A stretch of 64,000 bases of DNA, from contig NZ_BAEN01000021.1 of assembly GCF_000314975.1 (NCBI RefSeq), forward strand, positions 124,001 to 188,000, written 5' to 3'. Under the pieces are notes generated by a model that had not been told where the DNA came from, made no database searches, and saw only the letters and a program-made list of their open reading frames with translations. Below are positions 10,231 to 19,776 of the stretch, one piece after another (position 1 is the stretch's first letter; the number at the start of each line of letters is the position of its first letter). This DNA comes from Aliiglaciecola lipolytica E3. Lineage in GTDB: Bacteria; Pseudomonadota; Gammaproteobacteria; Enterobacterales; Alteromonadaceae. The translations under genes and the position numbers were made by a program.

Positions 10231-10815
10231 CTATTCTGCTTTGAATGAATGCAGGCGGTTCATCGCCTTTTTCAAATCATCTTTTAATAATATTTCAGTG
10301 CAGCGTATAGCTTCGTCGATAGCTGCATTCATCTTTTCTTGATCTTGTTGCGACGCTTTACCCAATACGTGGCCTGTCACACGTGATTTCTCACCCGGAT
10401 GACCTATACCAATGCGTAAGCGTAAAAAATCTTTAAAATTACCTAACTTGGCAACAATATCTCTTATTCCGTTCTGACTCGAACTTCCACCTACTTTAAA
10501 TTTGACAATGCCGGGTGGCAAATCAAGTTCATCAAAGGCTACGAGTATATTTTCAGGGGGAATGCGGTAAAAACTGCTCAGAGCGGACACTGCCTGACCA
10601 CTTTTGTTCATATAAGTGGTGGGGATCAGTAATCTGATATCCTGTCCGGCAAAGGTAACACGGCCAGTATATCCAAAAAATTTATTTTCTAATTTGAGCG
10701 TGCACCCAAATTGTTTCGCCAGAGCTTCAACAAACCAGGTACCGGCGTTGTGGCGAGTGTTTTGATATTCGGGGCCTGGATTACCCAGGCCCACAATAAG
10801 TTGAATATCAGACAA
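10231..10815 (-). CDS. pth: peptidyl-tRNA hydrolase
   Basis: Pth releases peptides from tRNAs dropped by stalled ribosomes. The 194 residues show the family start [12 protein letters not shown] followed by TRHNAG, whose His22 is the catalytic base. DELDLPPG (containing the active-site Asp) and GIGHPG are also present. The best start is a TTG that follows GAGGAATAAGTTGC; no ATG lies near it. It begins 5 bp after the rplY stop, as in many gammaproteobacteria, so the two are probably translated from one mRNA. Confidence 0.96.
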   Translation of the reverse strand: MSDIQLIVGLGNPGPEYQNTRHNAGTWFVEALAKQFGCTLKLENKFFGYTGRVTFAGQDIRLLIPTTYMNKSGQAVSALSSFYRIPPENILVAFDELDLPPGIVKFKVGGSSSQNGIRDIVAKLGNFKDFLRLRIGIGHPGEKSRVTGHVLGKASQQDQEKMNAAIDEAIRCTEILLKDDLKKAMNRLHSFKAE

Positions 10816-10820
10816 GCAAC

Positions 10821-11465
10821 TTATTCCTCAGATGCAGCTTCTTCAGAATCGCCTTCTTCAGCTTCTTCTTCAACGCTTGGACCTTTAGCTGTCTTAATTG
10901 TTGCTACAGCTAAGTCATGTGACTCACCTTTAGCCAATTCAACTAAAGTCACACCTTCTGGAACAACTAAGTCAGACAAGTGAACAGTTTGACCTAATTC
11001 AACAGCTTGTAAGTCAACTTCGATGAACTCAGGAAGAACACCTGGTAAACAAGTAATTTCAACGTCATTCATGTGATGTTCTGCATGGCCACCATGAATT
11101 TTGATTGAGTCAGCTTTTTCTTCGTTGATAAAGTGAAGAGGTACGTTAGTTGTAACTTCTTTGTTTTTATCAACACGTAAGAAATCGATGTGCGTTACTT
11201 TAGGCTTGTAAGGGTGACGCTGCATGTCTTTTACTAACGCATCTACTTTCTCACCAGCAATATTAAGGGTAAGAACGTGGCTATAAAATGCTTCGAATTC
11301 TTGTGCTTGAATTACTTTATTATGAGCAAGCGTTAGAGATACTGGGTCTTTACCAGCACCGTATAGGATAGCAGGAACTTTGTCTTCACGACGTAGGCGG
11401 CGGCTCGCACCTTTCCCCAAGTCAGAACGTACTTCTGCATCCAAGTTGAAAATTGCATCAGACAT
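10821..11465 (-). CDS. rplY: 50S ribosomal protein L25, long Ctc/TL5 form
   Basis: L25 binds loop E of 5S rRNA. The protein has 214 residues: an N-terminal L25 domain (about 1-95, with [11 protein letters not shown] near the start), a C-terminal TL5/Ctc beta domain (about 100-185), and a very acidic tail rich in Glu and Ala. E. coli has only the 94-residue N-terminal form; the long form is normal in many other bacteria. It heads the leftward rplY-pth(-ychF) group, behind a candidate promoter with a GC-rich discriminator. Confidence 0.95.
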   Translation of the reverse strand: MSDAIFNLDAEVRSDLGKGASRRLRREDKVPAILYGAGKDPVSLTLAHNKVIQAQEFEAFYSHVLTLNIAGEKVDALVKDMQRHPYKPKVTHIDFLRVDKNKEVTTNVPLHFINEEKADSIKIHGGHAEHHMNDVEITCLPGVLPEFIEVDLQAVELGQTVHLSDLVVPEGVTLVELAKGESHDLAVATIKTAKGPSVEEEAEEGDSEEAASEE

Positions 11466-11567
11466 TTTTTTGGAACTCCAAATTTAAAATTAAATATTGT
11501 AAATTCTTGCGACCAGAATCTACATAAACGCAAGGTTATCTTGCAACCCAATAAAAACGGGCGGCGA

Positions 11568-11596
11568 AGTCTACCATTAGGCTGTCTACTTAACAA
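11568..11596 (-). promoter_or_regulatory. candidate sigma-70 promoter of rplY
   Basis: On the minus strand TTGTTA and TAGACT are 17 bases apart, followed by the GC-rich stretch TCGCCGCCC. Each hexamer matches the consensus at four of six positions. A GC-rich discriminator is usual for ribosomal genes under stringent control. It would leave a leader of about 95 bases containing a small GCAAG/CTTGC hairpin. This is a pattern match only. Confidence 0.35.
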
Positions 11597-11703
11597 GCTT
11601 TAGGGGGTGTTAATTATGCAGGATTATTAACATTTTGTACGACTTACATAAATACGTTAGATTAACTTTTTATGACTACTTTAGACTCAAGGAAATAATA
11701 AGT

Positions 11704-13080
11704 ATGTGTCGATTTAAGCGTTGTTGGCTGATTTTGTGTGTCAGCTTGTCTATTCCACTTGCAATGGCAGAACAAACCGCTTTAGTAGGAGGCCGTTTGA
11801 TTGATGGTTTTGGGCATCAGCCAATTGCAAACAGCGTCATCTTAATTAAAGACGGTATTATTCAGCAGGTTGGAAGCGTTGATACGTTAGTCGTACCAGA
11901 GGGGTACGAGGTGATCTCTACAGATGGCATGGATGTATTACCTGGACTTTGGGAGAACCATGCACATTTGATGTTAAACGGTCATTCAGATTATGTGCAT
12001 TGGGATAAGGCTTATGTAAATCGCTTGGCAGATGAGATAATGCCTGCCAGTGCTGTCCAGTTATTACTTGCCGGTATCACAAGTGCACGAGATTTAGGCG
12101 CGGCGTTAGACGATACTGTCAGTGTTAAAAAACGCATTGAGAATGGCGAAATTCCCGGACCAAATCTATATGTTTCAGGTCCTTTTTTGCAGCACGAAGC
12201 CTATCCTGGCACGGAACAATTTCGTTGGGGAATAAAAGGCGTTCGTGACGCAAAACAAAAAGTTAATAAACTGGCTGATGCAGGAATGGATATCATTAAG
12301 CTCATTGATCATGACAAAATGACCTTAGAAGAAGCGCAAGCCATTGTTGATCAAGCCCATGCTCGCGGCCTTAAAGTGGTCGCACACTCACACCGCCCGG
12401 ACGAAATTAGACGAGGTCTGGAGATAGGTGTCGATAATTTTGAACATACCGGATTGACCACTTCGCCTGAATATCCTGAAGATATCATGCGTTTATTAAA
12501 AGAGCGCACCGCCACTGGCAGAGTAGCCGGTGGGCCGTTATTCTGGACACCCACTGTTGAAGGTTTATGGAATTATCCGGCGACGGTTGCCAACCCTGAA
12601 AAATTAGACAGCCAATGTTGGAAGCGCGGTTTAAAACAAGACACGATTGAAGACATCAAGTCATCATTACAAAATGTTGGACAGTTAGAATACATGCAAC
12701 TAACACCATTACGTAAACCCACCTTAAAACGTAAAATTGCACAGTTACGTGAAGCTGGGGTCGTGTTTTTGGTCGGCACCGACAGCGGTATTCCAGCGAA
12801 ATTTCATTGTCAAAGTACGTGGAATGAAATGGCTGTGTGGGTTGAACAGATGAATATTAGTCCAATGGATACTATTCGTGCAGCCACTTATTGGCCTGCA
12901 GTGATGATGGGAGTAGGGGACAAGACAGGGACGGTGTCAGCCGGTAAAGCCGCTGATATAATTGCCGTTCATGGCGATGTTTTACGCTATATTAACTTAT
13001 TGCAACGAGTTGATTTTGTAATGAAAAATGGAACAGTTTACAAAATGGACGGAGTGCCAGTGGAAGAAAATTTAAACTGA
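11704..13080 (+). CDS. exported metal-dependent amidohydrolase
   Basis: This 458-residue protein belongs to the amidohydrolase superfamily (imidazolonepropionase/prolidase-like branch). A signal peptide covers about residues 1-22, ending in a run with AMA before EQT. Metal ligands visible are HAH at 86-88, a possible carboxylated Lys in MDIIKLID, His residues in VVAHSH and FEHTG, and Asp in GTDSGIP. The C-terminal part (GTVSAGKAADIIAVHGD) closes the flanking beta domain. A TTG lies 69 bases upstream in frame, but the ATG used here has AAGGA 13 bases ahead and begins the signal peptide. Related periplasmic enzymes act on dipeptides or cyclic amides; the substrate here is unknown. It interrupts the usual rplY-prs neighbourhood. 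Confidence 0.85.
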   Translation: MCRFKRCWLILCVSLSIPLAMAEQTALVGGRLIDGFGHQPIANSVILIKDGIIQQVGSVDTLVVPEGYEVISTDGMDVLPGLWENHAHLMLNGHSDYVHWDKAYVNRLADEIMPASAVQLLLAGITSARDLGAALDDTVSVKKRIENGEIPGPNLYVSGPFLQHEAYPGTEQFRWGIKGVRDAKQKVNKLADAGMDIIKLIDHDKMTLEEAQAIVDQAHARGLKVVAHSHRPDEIRRGLEIGVDNFEHTGLTTSPEYPEDIMRLLKERTATGRVAGGPLFWTPTVEGLWNYPATVANPEKLDSQCWKRGLKQDTIEDIKSSLQNVGQLEYMQLTPLRKPTLKRKIAQLREAGVVFLVGTDSGIPAKFHCQSTWNEMAVWVEQMNISPMDTIRAATYWPAVMMGVGDKTGTVSAGKAADIIAVHGDVLRYINLLQRVDFVMKNGTVYKMDGVPVEENLN

Positions 13081-13099
13081 TTAGTCGATGAATCCCGAG

Positions 13100-13133
13100 G
13101 CAACGCGCTTAATAATTTTAGCCCGCGCGTTGC
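13100..13133 (+). terminator. hairpin downstream of the amidohydrolase gene
   Basis: GCAACGCGC and GCGCGTTGC form a perfect 9-bp stem with a 16-base loop, 20 bp after the amidohydrolase stop, followed by TTT. It lies between two convergent genes. The large loop and short T-run make it a moderate terminator candidate. Confidence 0.55.
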
Positions 13134-13160
13134 TTTGCAGAGTCACTAAATCGAGTAGAT

Positions 13161-13562
13161 CTACCAAGTGTCATTGTGATCAGTATTGCTGTCGTCAACT
13201 TTTATTGCTTCTACGACTTTTAATACTTCACCATACTGTTGAAAGGTCAAAACGTCGCTTAATACGTAGCCTTTAACTTGCACTATCATGCCATGGCGCA
13301 ATAATTCTTTATTCATTCCTTTAGGCATGTATTTTTTACCATCATTTGCATCTAAACCAAAAAATCCGCCTTCCAAATTCTTATGTACAATGGTGCCTGT
13401 TATGGTCAGCATTTCAGTGTCCTCTTGTGGAGCATCAGATCGATTGTTCTTTTGCACCTTTGCGTTAGCTTCAGTGGGTAATTCTTGCTTTGAATCGGCT
13501 GTATCTGTACCAGAACACCCAGCAATAAAAAGCACGGTAACAAAATAGTGTAAAAACCTCAT
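13161..13562 (-). CDS. small lipoprotein with an OB-fold-like domain
   Basis: The 133 residues start with a lipoprotein signal ending in the lipobox IAGC (Cys16), so the protein should be anchored in the cell envelope. A polar linker rich in Asp, Thr and Ser follows. From about residue 50, alternating beta-like segments (MLTITGTIVHKNLEGGFFGL, MIVQVKGYV) suggest a small OB fold of the kind seen in short envelope proteins. The ATG follows GAGGTAGAA. It is convergent with the amidohydrolase gene, upstream of nothing obvious. I do not recognise a specific family, so the function is unknown. Confidence 0.75.
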   Translation of the reverse strand: MRFLHYFVTVLFIAGCSGTDTADSKQELPTEANAKVQKNNRSDAPQEDTEMLTITGTIVHKNLEGGFFGLDANDGKKYMPKGMNKELLRHGMIVQVKGYVLSDVLTFQQYGEVLKVVEAIKVDDSNTDHNDTW

Positions 13563-13661
13563 TTCTACCTCACAAGTCTGTGGATTGATTTACATTGAAT
13601 CATGTTTCGCTTATTTATACGAGTAGTATCACTTCGACCCAGAAGTTTGCAATTAGTGCAT

Positions 13662-13694
13662 AAAAAAAGCCGCGCGATTTCATAATCGTGCGGC
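13662..13694 (-). terminator. rho-independent terminator of prs
   Basis: GCCGCGCGATT and AATCGTGCGGC pair over 11 positions (one G-T) around the loop TCAT. On the minus strand a run of seven T residues follows the stem directly. It lies about 25 bp after the prs stop and ends the leftward lolB-ispE-prs group. Confidence 0.9.
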
Positions 13695-13718
13695 CTTTCG
13701 TAACGAGTTGTTTGAAAA

Positions 13719-14666
13719 TTAGTATTCGAACATTGCCGAAATTGATTCTTCGTTACTTACCCTGCGTATTGCTTCAGCCAGCATATTCGACAGCGTTAAC
13801 TGTTTCACTCTGCTTAGCGCTTTGATGTCATCTTCCAATGGAATACTATCGGTAATGATAATTTCATCGATCACTGAATTTTGAATGTTTTCTACCGCAT
13901 TGCCGGAGAAAATAGCATGCGTTGCATACGCGTAGACATTTCTTGCTCCATGCGCTTTTAGCGCTTCAGCGGCCTTACCTAACGTACCGCCTGTATCAAT
14001 CATGTCATCTACGATAATACAATCACGATCATTTACGTCACCTATAATGTGCATAACTTGTGCAACATTGGCTTTAGGACGACGTTTATCGATAATAGCT
14101 AAGTCTGTATCATTTAACAGTTTTGCCATAGCTCGCGCTCTGACCACACCGCCAATATCAGGAGATACTACTACTGGGTTGTGGAAATCACGGCGACGCA
14201 TATCATCCAATAAAATAGGTGTACCAAACGCATTGTCCACAGGTACATCAAAGAAACCTTGGATTTGCTCAGCGTGCAAGTCGATTGTTAACACGCGATC
14301 AACGCCTACATTAGATAAAAAGTCAGCTACTACCTTGGCGGTGATAGGTACACGAGCAGAGCGAACTCTTCGGTCTTGTCGAGCGTACCCGAAATACGGA
14401 ATTACTGCAGTAATACGACCCGCTGACGCGCGTCGTAAGGCATCGATCATTACGATCAATTCCATCAAATTATCATTAGTAGGAGCGCAAGTTGATTGAA
14501 TTATAAAAACGTCTGATCCACGTACGTTTTCATGGATTTCAACGCTTATTTCACCATCACTGAAGCGACCAACACTAGCGTGGCCAAGTTTAGTGTAAAG
14601 TCTGTCTGCAACTTTTTGGGCGAGTTCTGGTACAGCGTTACCAGCGAAAAGCTTCATGTCCGGCAC
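13719..14666 (-). CDS. prs: ribose-phosphate pyrophosphokinase (PRPP synthetase)
   Basis: Prs makes PRPP from ribose 5-phosphate and ATP for purine, pyrimidine, NAD, His and Trp synthesis. The protein is 315 residues, the same as E. coli. Motifs include the flexible-loop [13 protein letters not shown], the metal/ATP region [15 protein letters not shown] and the PRPP-binding loop [11 protein letters not shown] place the start at GTG, giving [10 protein letters not shown] as in E. coli, preceded by GAGGAAATTTCTT. An upstream in-frame ATG would add 19 residues that the family lacks. Confidence 0.97.
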   Translation of the reverse strand: MPDMKLFAGNAVPELAQKVADRLYTKLGHASVGRFSDGEISVEIHENVRGSDVFIIQSTCAPTNDNLMELIVMIDALRRASAGRITAVIPYFGYARQDRRVRSARVPITAKVVADFLSNVGVDRVLTIDLHAEQIQGFFDVPVDNAFGTPILLDDMRRRDFHNPVVVSPDIGGVVRARAMAKLLNDTDLAIIDKRRPKANVAQVMHIIGDVNDRDCIIVDDMIDTGGTLGKAAEALKAHGARNVYAYATHAIFSGNAVENIQNSVIDEIIITDSIPLEDDIKALSRVKQLTLSNMLAEAIRRVSNEESISAMFEY

Positions 14667-14699
14667 AAGAAATTTCCTCAGTGCGAAAGTGTTAAGGGC

Positions 14700-14720
14700 A
14701 ATCAATGTGTAACATTGATT
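14700..14720. repeat. 21-bp palindrome in the prs leader
   Basis: AATCAATGT and ACATTGATT are perfect 9-base arms around a 3-base centre. The element lies 34-54 bases upstream of the prs start, where an operator or a leader hairpin would act. It does not resemble the PurR consensus known from E. coli prs. A role is unproven. Confidence 0.4.
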
Positions 14721-14772
14721 CATCGCGTTTCAGGGCCGCTGAGAGCATAGACTAGATTGCGTTTGTCAGCGG

Positions 14773-15645
14773 TTAGGCCGAGGTTAATTGCACTTTAGTT
14801 AAATACTCATATAAGGGTGATGTATTGATACCTTTTGCGACAAATGCCTGACAATCTTCAGGCAAGCTTCGTTTAACCTGTTCCGCTTCGTCAAAACTGT
14901 CAAAAACAGAAAATAAACATGCTCCTGTTCCTGTCATTCTCGACGGCGCGTATTCTAACAACTGCCGTAATAAATTTGCAACTTTAGGATAACGATCACA
15001 GACGATTTTTTGGCAATCATTACGAGTTTCAGCAAAATTATAATCTTGCCACTGTATTTTAGCAGAATTTCTAGGAAGATCGTCGGCGGCAAATATTTCT
15101 GCAGTAGATACATGACAGTTGGGAAAAACAATCAAATAGGTTTTTTCGGGAAGCGTTGTCGAGGTTATCTGTTCGCCGACACCTTCGGCAAATGCCGTTT
15201 TACCATGAATAAATATTGGCACATCTGCACCTAAGGTGAGACCGATTTGCGCTAGTTCAGCTTCATTGAGTTTAGTATTCCACAATGCATTTAATGCGAC
15301 TAATGTTGTTGCCGCATTTGATGATCCGCCGCCAATGCCGCCTCCCATTGGCAATTTTTTCTTTAACCATATTTTACAACCTAATTTACAACCTGAAAAT
15401 TGTTGTAATTTTTGTGCTGCTTTAAATATAAGATTGTCTTTTTCTTCTACCCCAGAAAGTGCGGTTTGCAGGGATATTTTACCGACATCGGTAATCTCGA
15501 AGGCGAGTTCATCACCGATATCGACTAACTGAAACAATGTTTGTAGCAGATGGTAGCCTTTTGGGTTTCGTCCGGTTATATGCAGAAATAGATTTAATTT
15601 AGCGGGGCTAGGCCACCATTGCGTTGGGAGCGTTGGTTTTATCAT
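14773..15645 (-). CDS. ispE: 4-diphosphocytidyl-2-C-methyl-D-erythritol kinase
   Basis: IspE phosphorylates CDP-methylerythritol in the MEP pathway of isoprenoid synthesis. It is a GHMP kinase: SPAKLNLFLHITGR near the N-terminus, the ATP loop PMGGGIGGGSSNAAT around residue 100, and MTGTGACLFSVF in the C-terminal region. The chosen ATG overlaps the lolB stop (TAATG), giving 290 residues. A TTG five codons earlier has no better ribosome-binding site. The lolB-ispE-prs order is the one known from E. coli. Confidence 0.95.
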   Translation of the reverse strand: MIKPTLPTQWWPSPAKLNLFLHITGRNPKGYHLLQTLFQLVDIGDELAFEITDVGKISLQTALSGVEEKDNLIFKAAQKLQQFSGCKLGCKIWLKKKLPMGGGIGGGSSNAATTLVALNALWNTKLNEAELAQIGLTLGADVPIFIHGKTAFAEGVGEQITSTTLPEKTYLIVFPNCHVSTAEIFAADDLPRNSAKIQWQDYNFAETRNDCQKIVCDRYPKVANLLRQLLEYAPSRMTGTGACLFSVFDSFDEAEQVKRSLPEDCQAFVAKGINTSPLYEYLTKVQLTSA

Positions 15646-16250
15646 TATAATTTTTGCCAAGAAGAAATTTTAATTTTTATTTGATTCATCGCATTTTGCG
15701 TATTTACCAATTGAATGGAGTGAGGTAACCATAGTTCCTCCACTTTTTTATAATTCGAATAAGAAAGTGTCCAAGGCGCACATTTTCTACATTTTGCCTC
15801 TAACGTACTAACCAAACCAAAATCGTCAAAAACGACATTGTCGGCTTCGGTATGTTGCCCTTTTACCCATAAGGCCAATCGCTCAACCGGAATATTCCAG
15901 CCGGTTACCTGTAATATTAGTTCGTTTGCATTGTTATCTATAAAGGTTTGGTCATCTACTTCTAGCCAAGCAAAACTCTCTTCACCATGCATTTTCAATA
16001 TACTGGTGCCAATAAAGGTGTTTAGCTGCAAGTCGAAGTCTTTGTTTTGTTGATGCCAGTTCATATAGGCACTCACTTTTTCTTCTTCACTTTGAAATGC
16101 TAAGCGGCCTTTAATTTTCCAGTGAGTTAATGCAGTGAGTTGTTGCTGGTGATAATCGCTATCAACACTTTGATTAATTTTGGTGGAGGATACGCAGCCA
16201 GACAAAAGTAGTATGGCTAAATACACCCAAATAATATTACATGATTTCAT
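15645..16250 (-). CDS. lolB: outer-membrane lipoprotein receptor LolB
   Basis: LolB accepts lipoproteins from LolA in the periplasm and inserts them in the outer membrane. The 201-residue precursor has a lipoprotein signal ending LLLLSGC (Cys19). LolB-type features follow: HWKIKGRLAFQSEEEKVSAY, WHQQNKDFDLQL and WNIPVERLALWVKG. An upstream in-frame start would add 18 polar residues ahead of the signal peptide, so the inner ATG is preferred. It is divergent from hemA, as in E. coli. Confidence 0.93.
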   Translation of the reverse strand: MKSCNIIWVYLAILLLSGCVSSTKINQSVDSDYHQQQLTALTHWKIKGRLAFQSEEEKVSAYMNWHQQNKDFDLQLNTFIGTSILKMHGEESFAWLEVDDQTFIDNNANELILQVTGWNIPVERLALWVKGQHTEADNVVFDDFGLVSTLEAKCRKCAPWTLSYSNYKKVEELWLPHSIQLVNTQNAMNQIKIKISSWQKL

Positions 16251-16437
16251 ACAAAGCGCCGATTTAGGGGTTACCCAGTGTTTGATATTCCAACTAGATT
16301 TCAATTTTGCTCAAGGCAAAAAACGAGTCGGATTGTTTTTTATATGGGAACACAGAAGCTCCACTACTTTCAATAGTTTTGGCTTTTGCGTACAATGCCG
16401 CTCCCAATAATGTTGCACGGTTTACACCCATTTCTCA

Positions 16438-17700
16438 ATGACACTGATTGCTGTAGGAATTAACCACAAAACTGCCCCCGTAGATTTACGTGAGAAAGTT
16501 GCCTTTCCCGTGGAGTCTATGGTGGATGCGCTTGCGTCTTTGCAAGAGCAAATTGGTGCAGAAGAATCGGTTATTTTATCTACCTGTAATCGCACTGAAG
16601 TGTATATTTCTACAGACAAACCTTCTGGAGATTCCCTGTTTAATTGGCTTGCGAGCTTTCATAACATAGATAGCAAAGAATTACTTTGTCATAGTTATTT
16701 GCTCGAAAACGAAGCTGCTATCGAGCATGTAATGCGGGTAGCAAGTGGTTTGGATTCATTGGTGTTAGGTGAGCCACAAATTTTAGGTCAGGTAAAACAA
16801 GCCTATACCAGCGCAAAAAATTACGGTGCAGTAAATAGTCAACTTGAAAAACTGTTCCAGCATACTTTTTCAGTCGCTAAAAAAGTTCGTACCGAAACTG
16901 AAATTGGTGCTAACGCTGTATCAGTAGCGTTTGCCTCTGTGCAATTGGCGAAACAAATTTTCTCTTCCCTGAAAAAAACCAAAGTACTGCTTATAGGTGC
17001 CGGTGAAACCATAGAACTTGTTGCTAAACATCTAACCAATAACGAAGTTTCCAATATCACGGTTGCCAATCGTACTGTAAGTCGGGGAAAAGAACTGGCG
17101 GAACAAATTAATGCCAACGTGATCACGTTAGCGCAAATTCCCAATGTATTACATAATGCTGACATCGTCATAAGCTCAACGGCAAGTACGTTGCCAATAA
17201 TTGGTAAAGGGATGGTTGAAAGTGCGCTTAAAGATCGTAAACACAAACCCATTTTCTTTGTAGACCTTGCAGTGCCCAGAGATATAGAATCTGAAGTCGC
17301 TGATTTAGATGATGCCTATTTGTATACGGTCGATGATTTACAACATATAGTTGAACAAAACTTGGCTAGTCGTCATCAAGCAGCGCAAGACGCCGAACGG
17401 ATCATTAAAGAACAAGCGCAAGTCTATTTTAATTGGCAAAACTCATTAGAATCGATAGATTCGCTTAAATTATTTCGACAACAAAACAATGACGTTAAGG
17501 TTAAATTGCAGCAGCGTGCGCTGAGCCAATTAGCGGAAGGAAAAGATCCGCAAGAAGTCGTGATAGAATTATCCAACAAACTGACCAATGCGTTACTCCA
17601 CGCGCCAACTAAAGCGCTAAGTCGTGCTGCATCAGAACAAGACCAAGACACTTTGTCACTGCTTCGGCATACATTGGGGCTGGATGTCGAAAAAGAATAA
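16438..17700 (+). CDS. hemA: glutamyl-tRNA reductase
   Basis: HemA reduces glutamyl-tRNA(Glu) to glutamate-1-semialdehyde, the first committed step of C5 tetrapyrrole synthesis. The 420 residues (E. coli 418) show [14 protein letters not shown] at the start, the catalytic Cys50 in STCNRTE, the [11 protein letters not shown] motif, the NADPH loop LIGAGET and the C-terminal dimerisation helix. It heads a rightward cluster: prfA begins 11 bp after its stop. Confidence 0.97.
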   Translation: MTLIAVGINHKTAPVDLREKVAFPVESMVDALASLQEQIGAEESVILSTCNRTEVYISTDKPSGDSLFNWLASFHNIDSKELLCHSYLLENEAAIEHVMRVASGLDSLVLGEPQILGQVKQAYTSAKNYGAVNSQLEKLFQHTFSVAKKVRTETEIGANAVSVAFASVQLAKQIFSSLKKTKVLLIGAGETIELVAKHLTNNEVSNITVANRTVSRGKELAEQINANVITLAQIPNVLHNADIVISSTASTLPIIGKGMVESALKDRKHKPIFFVDLAVPRDIESEVADLDDAYLYTVDDLQHIVEQNLASRHQAAQDAERIIKEQAQVYFNWQNSLESIDSLKLFRQQNNDVKVKLQQRALSQLAEGKDPQEVVIELSNKLTNALLHAPTKALSRAASEQDQDTLSLLRHTLGLDVEKE

Positions 17701-17711
17701 ACAGGAAAACC

Positions 17712-18800
17712 ATGAAAGATTCAGTTGTCAGTAAATTAGAAACGCTAGTCGAACGATTTGAAGAGGTGCAAGCGCTGTTAAGTAATGCTGAAATTATTGC
17801 CGATCAGGAAAAATTCAGAGCGCTATCAAAAGAATACTCTCAATTAGAAGATGTAGTTAAAGCGTTTCAACAATATCAGCAAGCACAAGACGATTTGCAG
17901 TCAGCACAAGAAATGATGCAAGAAGACGACGCTGAAATGCGTGAAATGGCACAAGAAGAATATAAAGTTGCCAAGGCCAGCATCGAGAGTTTAGAGGGTG
18001 AATTGCAAATTTTGTTGCTACCTCGAGACCCTAATGATGATAGTAACTGTTTTCTCGAGATCCGAGCTGGGGCAGGGGGCGATGAAGCCGCAATCTTTGC
18101 TGGTGATCTTTTTAGAATGTACAGTCGCTATGCTGAAACCCAAGGTTGGCGTTTAGAGCTTATCAATGCGAACGAAGGCGAGCATGGCGGATATAAAGAA
18201 GTCGTGGCTAACATTATTGGTGATGGTGTGTATGGCATCATGAAATTTGAATCTGGCGGACACCGAGTTCAGCGTGTGCCTGAAACAGAATCGCAAGGAA
18301 GAATACATACGTCTGCCTGTACCGTCGCAGTATTGCCAGAAATTCCTGAATCTGAAGCGATTGAAATTAATCCAGCGGACTTGCGAATAGATACCTTTAG
18401 AGCGTCCGGAGCAGGTGGACAGCACGTTAATAAAACTGATTCCGCTATTCGCTTAACTCATATTCCAACAGGCGTAGTGGTAGAGTGTCAGGATGAACGT
18501 TCGCAACACAAAAACCGCGCCAAAGCGATGTCGGTTCTGCAATCTAGATTAAACCAAATCGAAGATGACAAACGCACCGCTGAAGAAGCGTCTACGCGTA
18601 GAAATTTGGTGGGAAGTGGTGATCGTTCTGAACGTATCCGCACGTATAATTTCCCGCAAGGCCGAGTCACTGATCATCGAATCAATTTAACTTTGTATAA
18701 ACTTGATGATGTGATTGCCGGAGATGTAAATGCATTGCTTGAACCGATTCGCCAAGAGCATCAGGCAGACTTATTATCCTCTTTGTCAGATGAGAATTAA
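17712..18800 (+). CDS. prfA: peptide chain release factor 1
   Basis: RF1 terminates translation at UAA and UAG. The 362 residues contain the GGQ motif (near residue 236, in [11 protein letters not shown]) whose Gln is the methylation target of PrmC, encoded next. The anticodon-like P-x-T element should lie near residue 185-190 ([14 protein letters not shown]). The ATG follows AGGAAAACC. RF1 reads UAG, which is relevant to the amber codon in the DUF58 gene of this window. Confidence 0.97.
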   Translation: MKDSVVSKLETLVERFEEVQALLSNAEIIADQEKFRALSKEYSQLEDVVKAFQQYQQAQDDLQSAQEMMQEDDAEMREMAQEEYKVAKASIESLEGELQILLLPRDPNDDSNCFLEIRAGAGGDEAAIFAGDLFRMYSRYAETQGWRLELINANEGEHGGYKEVVANIIGDGVYGIMKFESGGHRVQRVPETESQGRIHTSACTVAVLPEIPESEAIEINPADLRIDTFRASGAGGQHVNKTDSAIRLTHIPTGVVVECQDERSQHKNRAKAMSVLQSRLNQIEDDKRTAEEASTRRNLVGSGDRSERIRTYNFPQGRVTDHRINLTLYKLDDVIAGDVNALLEPIRQEHQADLLSSLSDEN

Positions 18801-18806
18801 CGTCAA

Positions 18807-19655
18807 TTGACTATCAATAATACCATTGCAGATTTGTTAGAATGGGCTAAGCGGGAATTATGTGATGGCGAAAGCCCTAACACTGACGCCCGAATATTGT
18901 TAGCCCATATTCTGAATCAAACTACGACTTACTTAATGACCTGGCCAGATAAAGTTGTTGAGCATGAAGTAAAAGTTCGTTTTGAAGGTTTGGTTGCGAA
19001 ACGTAAGCTCGGTCACCCTGTTGCACACCTAATCGGTAAGCGCGATTTTTGGACTCTAACCCTAGAAGTCACTCCTGATACATTAATTCCTAGACCAGAA
19101 ACAGAGTTATTGGTTGAATACGCATTGGAGTTAACCTTACCGAAACAGGCTCGCGTGTTAGATTTAGGTACAGGCACAGGTGCAATCGCTTTGTCGCTCG
19201 CCAGTGAAAAACCGAGTTGGCAGGTTTTTGGTGTTGATGTAGTTGAAGAAGCGGTGCTACTTGCACAACGCAATGCCGATTTAAATCAACTTACACAGGT
19301 ACAATTTAGTCAAAGTTGTTGGTTTAGTCATCTGCCAAACCGCCAATTTGATTTGATTGTCAGTAATCCACCGTATGTTGAATCAAATAGTCATTATCTC
19401 GCTCAAGGAGATGTGCGCTTTGAACCCGCATCGGCGCTAACCTCTGGCACGGACGGCCTAGACGATATTAAGCATATTATCAAAGAATCATTTACTCATC
19501 TTGAGGCTGGTGGTTGGTTGGTAATAGAACATGGATTCAATCAAGCAGAAGCAATTGCACAATTGTTCTCTAAATACCAATATACACATCTCCAGCAAAA
19601 ACATGATCTAAACAATCAACCCCGAGTTAGTGCTGCACAAAAACCGTTTATTTAA
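18807..19655 (+). CDS. prmC: release factor glutamine methyltransferase
   Basis: PrmC (HemK) methylates the GGQ glutamine of RF1 and RF2 using S-adenosylmethionine. The 282 residues have an N-terminal helical domain, the SAM loop VLDLGTGTGAIAL and the active-site NPPY at 187-190. The start is a TTG 6 bp after the prfA stop; no ATG exists at the N-terminal position expected for the family. Coupling to prfA is likely. Confidence 0.95.
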   Translation: MTINNTIADLLEWAKRELCDGESPNTDARILLAHILNQTTTYLMTWPDKVVEHEVKVRFEGLVAKRKLGHPVAHLIGKRDFWTLTLEVTPDTLIPRPETELLVEYALELTLPKQARVLDLGTGTGAIALSLASEKPSWQVFGVDVVEEAVLLAQRNADLNQLTQVQFSQSCWFSHLPNRQFDLIVSNPPYVESNSHYLAQGDVRFEPASALTSGTDGLDDIKHIIKESFTHLEAGGWLVIEHGFNQAEAIAQLFSKYQYTHLQQKHDLNNQPRVSAAQKPFI

Positions 19656-19776
19656 GTTTTGTTGCTATCAATTGGCTATCATCTAATTGCAATACTTTCG
19701 CCCTAATTAAATTTCTGTAGCTCATTCAGCGCCTAAATGTTAGATTAAATTTGTAGAATAATGAAGAGGTTGTGCT

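Noticed and set aside
10711-10983. Ser-rich frame opposite the L25 acidic tail and pth start
   Set aside because: It is antisense to two well-supported core genes and shows only the complement of their codon bias.
13719-14723. Longer Prs starting at the upstream ATG
   Set aside because: The extra 19 residues are absent from the family, while the internal GTG has a good ribosome-binding site and gives the E. coli length of 315.
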